From DASQUK01 sp046723645 (lineage in GTDB: Bacteria > Actinomycetota > Acidimicrobiia > Acidimicrobiales > VFJN01), in NCBI GenBank assembly GCA_046723645.1, contig JBKOUY010000040.1, positions 1 to 45,178 of the forward strand: DNA of 45,178 bases, in the 5' to 3' direction. A program made the position numbers and the translations under genes. Shown piece after piece: positions 40,888 to 45,178 of this stretch. The notes below the pieces were generated by a model. The model was given only the letters and a program-made list of their open reading frames with translations. It did no database searches and was not told the origin of the DNA. How positions within the stretch are numbered: the first letter of the stretch is position 1; each line of letters starts with the position of its first letter.

Positions 40888-41685
40888 TCAGGTGGCCTGG
40901 CCCTGGGCGACGATCTGGTCGGGTGTCGGCGAGACGGCGCCGCCGGCCGCCTCGGCGGAGATCGCCATCGTGGTGGTGCCGGCGGGGACGGCCACGGAGG
41001 TGACGGGCGTCGTGCCGTTTCCGACGGTCCCCAGCGAGATCGGCTGGGCGCCGTCGAGCTGCCAGAGCTGGTAGGTGCGCCCCTCCTCCAGGGTGGGCAG
41101 GTCGTCGGCGAGGAAGTACCCGGTGCCCCTGTCGGTGACCACCACCCGTGCGACCGCCGCGCCGTCGGGAGTCGCCAGCGTGGCGACCGGATCACCGGCG
41201 TCGATCGCATCCTGGGCGTCGCCGGCCAGGTTGCTCGGCCCGTCGCCCCGGTCGCCGAGCACGTAGCCGATGCCCAGCGCGGCCGCCACCAGGACCACCG
41301 CCGCGGCGGCCAAACCTGCGATCCTCTCCCACGCCGGCCGCCGCCTGGCGAGGTGCCGCGGGCCGGAGGGCGCACCCGCGCGCCGCCGGCGCGGCTCGGC
41401 CGCCGGGGGAGCGCCCGGATGGGGGACCGCCTCGAGCCGCGGTCGATCCAGGACCTCGTCGCCCTCGGCGATGATCGACTCGGAGATGCGCGCCCACAGG
41501 GCCGGGGACGCCGGCTCGTCCGGCGTGAGCCGGGCGAGCGTGGCGAGGTGGCCGTCCAGCTCGGCCTGGCACACGAGGCACCCGGCGAGGTGCGCCTCGA
41601 CGGCCGCCCGCTCGTCCGGCTCGAGGCCGTCGAGCGCGTAGACCGCGATCTCGTCGAACGGATGCTGCTGTTCCGTACTGCTCAC
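40888..41685 (-). CDS. rskA: RskA-type zinc anti-sigma factor
   Basis: 265 residues. The N-terminal zinc anti-sigma domain has DEIAVYALDGLEPDERAAVEAHLAGCLVC with H32, C36 and C39 (HxxxCxxC). A membrane helix spans about 122-145 (RIAGLAAAAVVLVAAALGIGYVLGD), and the external part is the RskA domain: TPDGAAVARVVVTDRGTGYFLADDLPTLEEGRTYQLWQLDG, then ISLGTVGNGTTPVTSVAVPAGTTTMAIS. This matches actinobacterial RskA/RsmK-like anti-SigK proteins. ATG overlaps the sigma stop. Release probably involves regulated proteolysis by the family rule; no protease is in the window. Confidence 0.9.
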   Translation of the reverse strand: MSSTEQQHPFDEIAVYALDGLEPDERAAVEAHLAGCLVCQAELDGHLATLARLTPDEPASPALWARISESIIAEGDEVLDRPRLEAVPHPGAPPAAEPRRRRAGAPSGPRHLARRRPAWERIAGLAAAAVVLVAAALGIGYVLGDRGDGPSNLAGDAQDAIDAGDPVATLATPDGAAVARVVVTDRGTGYFLADDLPTLEEGRTYQLWQLDGAQPISLGTVGNGTTPVTSVAVPAGTTTMAISAEAAGGAVSPTPDQIVAQGQAT

Positions 41686-42251
41686 GGCCGCACCCCCTCG
41701 ACGTCCAGCGCCCGGCGCAGGCTCGAAAGGCCGGAACGGATGCGGCTCTTCACGGTCCCCTCGGGCAGGCCCAGCATCTGAGCCGTGTCCCGGTACGACC
41801 GGTCGCCGAAGTAGGCGAGCAGGATGGGCTCCCGTTCGGGTGCGGGCAGCCGGTGCACGGCCCGGCGCACCTCGTCGGCCAGGGCAGCGGTGTGCACTAC
41901 CGACTCCACCTCATCAACCGCCACCGGTGACAGCGCCGCTTCGTGCTCCTGCCGGCGGCGCCGGGCGGACTCCGAGCGGACCACGTCGACGCCCCGGCGA
42001 TGGGTCAGCGCCAGCAGCCACGCGCGGAGGCCGCCGCGTTCGGGGTCGTAGCGCTCGGGCGACCGCCACAGGTCGGTGAACACCGTCTGGCAGACCTCTT
42101 CGGCCCGGTGGGGATCCCGGGTCACCCGCCGGGCCAGCGCCAGCACTGCGCCGCCGTGCCGCCGGAACAGCTCCTCCAGCGCCGCCATGCTGTTGCGGCC
42201 AACGGCGATGACGAGGCTCGCATCGCTCGATTGGGAGATGCTCTCGTACAC
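41682..42251 (-). CDS. sigK: ECF sigma factor, SigK type
   Basis: 189 residues. Region 2: LEELFRRHGGAVLALARRVTRDPHRAEEVCQTVFTDLWRSPERYDPERGGLRAWLLALTHRRGVDVVRSE. Region 4: VHRLPAPEREPILLAYFGDRSYRDTAQMLGLPEGTVKSRIRSGLSSLRRAL with HTH. The RskA partner directly downstream supports the SigK grouping. GTG 42251 (MYESISQSSDASL) is preceded by GGAAAGG; the frame is open far upstream only because of base composition. The stop overlaps rskA (ATGA). Confidence 0.88.
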   Translation of the reverse strand: MYESISQSSDASLVIAVGRNSMAALEELFRRHGGAVLALARRVTRDPHRAEEVCQTVFTDLWRSPERYDPERGGLRAWLLALTHRRGVDVVRSESARRRRQEHEAALSPVAVDEVESVVHTAALADEVRRAVHRLPAPEREPILLAYFGDRSYRDTAQMLGLPEGTVKSRIRSGLSSLRRALDVEGVRP

Positions 42252-42272
42252 GCCTTTCCTCCCCGGCGCCGA

Positions 42273-42298
42273 AACCGTACCTGGCATGCGACGGTTCG
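42273..42298 (-). promoter_or_regulatory. Possible ECF-type promoter of sigK-rskA
   Basis: On the reverse strand CGAACC (42293-42298) and GGTT (42273-42276), 16 bases apart, resemble an ECF -35/-10 pair of the GGAAC/GTT type, about 20 bases before the sigK start. They are also the arms of the short repeat AACCGT/ACGGTT. Autoregulation would be normal for this class but is only inferred. Confidence 0.25.
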
Positions 42299-42323
42299 CG
42301 GGCCTCTGCCACGAAGCGCGACC

Positions 42324-42370
42324 GTCCCGGGGCCGGGATGCCTGGACAGCGGGAGGACCGGCCCCGGGAC
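42324..42370. repeat. Perfect 13-bp inverted repeat upstream of sigK
   Basis: GTCCCGGGGCCGG (42324-42336) and CCGGCCCCGGGAC (42358-42370), a 21-base spacer. In the 365-base gap between sigK and ino1 nothing else resembles a gene. It could be an operator, a leader hairpin or a fold preventing read-through from ino1. Confidence 0.55.
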
Positions 42371-42551
42371 AGGGGGGAGAGGGATGTGACTTGTGCGGGC
42401 CGTTCGCCGCGGCCGCCGGGCAGCGGCCGGGTCTCGGGCTCGGACGTCTTTGGTGGGTGCTGCCGCGACACGTGATCCCGCACATCAGCGCCCGACAGCA
42501 CCCTGTGTGCGGTATTCGGAGCCAGGGGCCCGCGCGGATGTCACTTCCCGG

Positions 42552-42588
42552 AAAAAACTTGACGGCCCCGCCGGGTGGCGGGGCCGTC
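42552..42588 (-). terminator. Intrinsic terminator of ino1
   Basis: GACGGCCCCGCC (42561-42572), GGGT loop, GGCGGGGCCGTC (42577-42588): a perfect 12-bp stem. On the reverse strand it is followed by AAG then TTTTTT (complement of 42552-42557). It begins 28 bases after the ino1 stop, a classic rho-independent terminator. Confidence 0.88.
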
Positions 42589-42616
42589 GGGCCGGCCACG
42601 GCGATGCGGGGATCGG

Positions 42617-43687
42617 TCAGGCCCTGGTGATGAACGCCTCGAGCGAGTCGCGGGCCACGTCGTCGTGCACCTGAGACGGCGGCGACTTCATGAAGTACTG
42701 GCACGCCGGCAGGACCGGTCCGCCGATCCCGCGGTCGAGCGCCAGCTTGGCGCAGCGGACGGCGTCGATGATCACGCCCGCCGAGTTGGGCGAGTCGTGG
42801 ACCTCGAGCTTGAGCTCGACCGTGAGGGGCACGTCCCCGAAGTTGCGGCCCTCGAGGCGGATGAACGCCCACTTGCGGTCGTCGAGCCACGGCACGTGAT
42901 CCGAAGGACCGATGTGCACGTCGTGGTCGCTGATGCCCGCCTCGATCTGGCTCGTGACCGACTGCGTCTTGGACACCTTCTTCGACTTCAGCCGCGACCG
43001 CTCCAGCATGTTCATGAAGTCCATGTTCCCGCCGAAGTTCAGCTGGTAGGTGTGGTCGATGGTGGTGCCCCGGTCCTCGAACAGCCGCGCCAGGGTGCGG
43101 TGGACGATGGTTGCGCCCACTTGGGACTTGATGTCGTCGCCGACGATCGGCACCCCCGCCTCGCGGAAGCGCGCCGACCACTCCGGGTCGGACGCGATGA
43201 AGACCGGGATGGCGTTGACGAAGCCGACGCCGGCGTCGAGGCACGCCTGCGCATAGTGCTTCTGGGCAAACTCGGACCCGACCGGCAGGTACGCGACCAG
43301 CACGTCGGCCCGGGCATCCCGGAGCGCCTGCGCCACGTCCACCGGTTCCTCCGGCGACTCCTCGCATTCCTGGCGGTAGAACTCGCCGAACCCGTCGAGC
43401 GTCGGGCCGCGCAGGACCCGGACACCCAGGTCGTGGACGTCGGCGAAGCGGACGGTGTTGTTGCGGCCCGCGAAGATGGCCTTGGAGACGTCCACGCCCA
43501 CCTTGTCGGCGTCGACGTCGAACGCGGCCACGACGTCGATGTCACGGACGTGATAGCCGCCGAGGTCGACGTGCATCAGCCCCGGCACCTGGTCCGCGGG
43601 ATCGGCGTCCCTGTAGTACTCGATGCCCTGAACCAGCGAGCTGGCACAGTTGCCCACGCCGGCTATGGCGAGACGGATCGTGCTCAT
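42617..43687 (-). CDS. ino1: myo-Inositol-1-phosphate synthase
   Basis: Converts glucose 6-phosphate to inositol 1-phosphate, the first step to inositol phospholipids and mycothiol in Actinobacteria. 356 residues, the short actinobacterial form. IRLAIAGVGNCASSLVQGIEYYRD opens the NAD-binding fold, and the family hallmarks follow: VAYLPVGSEFAQKHYAQACLDAGVGFVNAIPVFIASDPEW, VPIVGDDIKSQVGATIVHRTLARLF, QLNFGGNMDFMNMLERSRLKSKKVSKTQSV and LKLEVHDSPNSAGVIIDAVRCAKLALD. The ATG overlaps the padR stop (ATGA), so both are one operon. The terminator follows. Confidence 0.97.
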   Translation of the reverse strand: MSTIRLAIAGVGNCASSLVQGIEYYRDADPADQVPGLMHVDLGGYHVRDIDVVAAFDVDADKVGVDVSKAIFAGRNNTVRFADVHDLGVRVLRGPTLDGFGEFYRQECEESPEEPVDVAQALRDARADVLVAYLPVGSEFAQKHYAQACLDAGVGFVNAIPVFIASDPEWSARFREAGVPIVGDDIKSQVGATIVHRTLARLFEDRGTTIDHTYQLNFGGNMDFMNMLERSRLKSKKVSKTQSVTSQIEAGISDHDVHIGPSDHVPWLDDRKWAFIRLEGRNFGDVPLTVELKLEVHDSPNSAGVIIDAVRCAKLALDRGIGGPVLPACQYFMKSPPSQVHDDVARDSLEAFITRA

Positions 43688-44343
43688 GGGTTTCCTCCGG
43701 ATTGGGTATCCGCGCCTGAACCTGCTGCGGGCACCGTTGCCCGCTCCTCGGCGATGAGGCGGTCCAGCCAGGCCAGGTCGGCGGCGATGGCGGCGGTGTC
43801 GCGCTCGACCAGCGAGCGCAGGTAGGTGTTGACCCGGCCGTCGGCTCGGGTCGGGTTGCGCCGCAGGTCACGGCGGCGGATCAGCTCGGTGCGCCGGCGC
43901 TCGAACAGCTCGAGGCGCTCGGCGGGGCCGAGATTGCGGCAGAACGCGACCCGCAGGGCGAAGGTGCGGTCGTCGGTGACGTCGGCATCGACGAGGAGCT
44001 GGTGGAGCCGTCGTCGCCCCGCGTCGGTGATGCCGTAGACCTTTTTGCCCCGGGACCCCCGGCCGGCTTCCCGCACGGCGTTGCCGGCCTGTCGGAGCTG
44101 GGCCCTGAAGGCCGCCAGCTCGCCGACGAGCGATCCGCTCATCGGCGCGGTGGGCGCGGGGGACGCCGGGCGGCTGGTGACGGCCTTGACGTGACCCGCC
44201 TTCTCGAGGCGCGCCAGCGCCGGATACAGCGATCCGAACGACACGGCCAGGCCCATGCCCGGCAGGTCGCCCAGCCGCTTGCGCAGCTCGTAACCGTGCA
44301 GGTCGGTCTCGTCGAGGAGCCCGAGGATGGCGAGGTCGAACAT
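43684..44343 (-). CDS. PadR-family transcriptional regulator
   Basis: 219 residues. The winged helix is DLAILGLLDETDLHGYELRKRL...SFGSLYPALARLEKAGHVKAV, with the wing GKKVYGITDAGRRRLHQLL after an unusual insertion of about 40 residues (PASPAPTAPMSG... to REAGRGSRG). The C-terminal helices (DDRTFALRVAFCRNLGPAERLELFERRRTELIRRR, and LAWLDRLIAEERA) dimerise. Its position directly upstream of ino1 with an overlapping start matches the Rv0047c-ino1 arrangement, so it probably controls ino1 and itself. A candidate operator lies upstream of the start. ATG 44343. Confidence 0.88.
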   Translation of the reverse strand: MFDLAILGLLDETDLHGYELRKRLGDLPGMGLAVSFGSLYPALARLEKAGHVKAVTSRPASPAPTAPMSGSLVGELAAFRAQLRQAGNAVREAGRGSRGKKVYGITDAGRRRLHQLLVDADVTDDRTFALRVAFCRNLGPAERLELFERRRTELIRRRDLRRNPTRADGRVNTYLRSLVERDTAAIAADLAWLDRLIAEERATVPAAGSGADTQSGGNP

Positions 44344-44388
44344 TTCCTGCCCGTCGGTCGTGGAACGGATCGTCGTAGAACGAATCGC

Positions 44389-44405
44389 TATATCGGATCG
44401 ATATA
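44389..44405. promoter_or_regulatory. Candidate PadR operator
   Basis: TATATCG-GAT-CGATATA, a perfect 7-bp inverted repeat with a three-base centre, about 46 bases upstream of the padR start. It is the most AT-rich short tract in this part of the window, so the symmetry is unlikely to be compositional. Binding is inferred from location. The divergent DUF5318 gene starts 161 bases to the right; both could be affected. Confidence 0.5.
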
Positions 44406-44565
44406 ACGACGGTCCAGTCTGCCCGCCATTCGCCGGAACGTCAACCTCCGGTCATCAGGTCCCTGAGCGAGCGCGGCACCTCCGGCGGCGGGGCGGCGGC
44501 CGCGCCGGCAGTGGCCGGCGAGACCCCACGGTGACTTCCGCGAGGGTCCACTAGCGTTGCGGGGC

Positions 44566-44958
44566 ATGAGCTTCCGACCGGAGGCCATCCGAGGAGCGAG
44601 CAGCAACGGCGCCGTCGTCGACTACCGGCTGACGCGGCAGTCCGTGGTGCAGCAGTACCGCAAGGGCCGCCTGTCGCGCCTGGACGTGTGCGACGCCCAT
44701 CCGGAGCTGCGCAGGGCGGCGACCATGGCCAGCCGGCCCACCGACGAGGCGTGCCCGATCTGTGAGGAGGCGCAGGTGGTGCTCGTCACCTACGCCTTCG
44801 GGCCGCGGCTGCCGGCCGGCGGGCGCTGCATAACGACGGCGCGGGAGATGGCCAAGCTCTCCCGGGGCTCCGCCACCTTCACCTGCTACGTGGTGGAGGT
44901 GTGTCCGGAGTGCGCCTGGAACCACCTCAGCCGCGCCTTCCAGGTCGGCGGCGGTTGA
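44566..44958 (+). CDS. DUF5318 protein (Rv0049-like), probable zinc-binding
   Basis: 130 residues from ATG 44566 (MSFRPEAIRGAS); a TTG at 44557 would add three residues. It carries two CxxC pairs, CPIC (63-66) and CPEC (113-116), suggesting a zinc ribbon. The N-terminal VVDYRLTRQSVVQQYRKGRLSRLDVCDAHPELRRAA and the C-terminal CYVVEVCPECAWNHLSRAF are conserved in the actinobacterial family near ponA1. Function is unknown. The next gene start (45029) fits a penicillin-binding protein, the same order as Rv0049-ponA1. Confidence 0.82.
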   Translation: MSFRPEAIRGASSNGAVVDYRLTRQSVVQQYRKGRLSRLDVCDAHPELRRAATMASRPTDEACPICEEAQVVLVTYAFGPRLPAGGRCITTAREMAKLSRGSATFTCYVVEVCPECAWNHLSRAFQVGGG

Positions 44959-45028
44959 GACTTCGGCGCGCCGCCGGCTGAGTGACGTGGCCGGCCAGGT
45001 TCGGTCCCGGTAGTCTTCTGCCCTCGGC

Positions 45029-45178
45029 ATGGCTGGAGGACCGAACCACGACATCCGCGCGTCCGGCGCGCGCTCCCGCCCGAGCCCCCGCGCCGGCGGG
45101 AGCCGCGTTCGACGCCCCGGCGCCGGCGGCGGGCCGCCCACACGCGCCCAGGCGGGTCCTCCCTGGCCAGGCCCACAG
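45029..45178 (+). CDS. Start of a protein with disordered Pro/Gly/Arg N-terminus, probably a penicillin-binding protein (partial)
   Basis: ATG 45029 opens a frame that runs to the window end (50 codons): MAGGPNHDIRASGARSRPSP, then more Pro/Gly/Arg-rich sequence. There is no domain in this piece. Disordered cytoplasmic N-termini like this are common in class A penicillin-binding proteins, and synteny (DUF5318 followed by ponA1 in mycobacteria) supports that, but the sequence itself does not prove it. No strong ribosome-binding site is seen. Confidence 0.4.
   Translation, partial: MAGGPNHDIRASGARSRPSPRAGGSRVRRPGAGGGPPTRAQAGPPWPGPQ

Noticed and set aside
41682..43367. 561-residue frame continuing sigK upstream
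   Set aside because: Runs antisense-like through the ino1 terminator and ino1 in another frame; only the part from GTG 42251 is sigma-like.

Overview
This is a very GC-rich (roughly 70% by eye) chromosomal segment from a free-living actinobacterium. Gene content and order fit the class Acidimicrobiia better than mycobacteria or streptomycetes: the genes resemble mycobacterial ones and are in similar order, but cwlM and murJ are absent and several lineage-specific insertions are present. The window is centred on the chromosome replication origin. No phage, insertion sequence, CRISPR array or other obvious foreign DNA was seen.

Layout. (1) 1-4082 (+): a type II fatty-acid synthesis operon (ACP end, FabF, acyl-CoA carboxylase carboxyltransferase, InhA-like FabI, FabZ), with overlapping or closely spaced genes. 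(2) 4101-7850: metabolic and transport genes (inositol-monophosphatase family, CorA, a mycothiol-type DinB-like protein, a saccharopine-dehydrogenase-like oxidoreductase and a 45-residue membrane protein). (3) 7872-17348 (-): the origin-proximal block tRNA-Ile(GAT), DUF3566 protein, a TadE/M15-peptidase fusion, gyrA, gyrB, DUF721, recF, dnaN. This is the Rv0001-Rv0007/ileT order of Mycobacterium tuberculosis with one insertion. (4) 17349-19366: the dnaN-dnaA gap, dnaA, and the region upstream of dnaA, with DnaA-box-like sites and TAG triplet repeats; this is the likely oriC. (5) 19386-25355 (+): rpmH, rnpA, yidD, yidC, jag, rsmG, five palindromic parS-like sites, parA, parB. (6) 25473-34424 (-): trxA, trxB, a small membrane protein, an anti-sigma/ECF sigma pair (SigM position), a transmembrane Ser/Thr kinase, DegV, a DUF6049-like secreted or anchored protein and a GNAT acetyltransferase. 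This parallels Rv3909-Rv3914, except that the kinase stands alone where mycobacteria have the MurJ-kinase fusion. (7) 34475-40849: a histone-deacetylase-family protein, CCA-adding enzyme, methyltransferase, GAF/PP2C (SpoIIE) phosphatase and a ferritin-like di-iron protein. (8) 40888-44343 (-): RskA-type anti-sigma factor, SigK-type sigma factor, inositol-1-phosphate synthase and a PadR regulator. (9) 44566-45178 (+): a DUF5318 protein and probably the start of a penicillin-binding protein. Part 9 with ino1/padR repeats the Rv0046c-Rv0050 order.

How the genes work together. The core encodes initiation (DnaA, DnaN, RecF, gyrase), segregation (ParA, ParB, parS), ribosome/tRNA/membrane biogenesis (L34, RNase P protein, YidD, YidC, Jag, RsmG) and thiol homeostasis (TrxA/TrxB). 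Two sigma/anti-sigma pairs, a Ser/Thr kinase and a PP2C phosphatase form a dense signalling layer around the origin. ino1 supplies inositol phosphate for phosphatidylinositol and possibly mycothiol; the DinB-like protein is consistent with mycothiol use.

Most notable observations: rpmH lies inside an open rnpA frame whose only close alternative start is CTG; a compact cluster of GTTCCACGTGGAAC palindromes precedes parAB; TAG triplets abut DnaA boxes in the dnaN-dnaA gap; a stand-alone kinase carries what looks like the extracellular domain of the MurJ fusion; and a TadE-like segment is fused to an M15 peptidase between gyrA and the DUF3566 gene. All calls come from reading the sequence; no database search was run.
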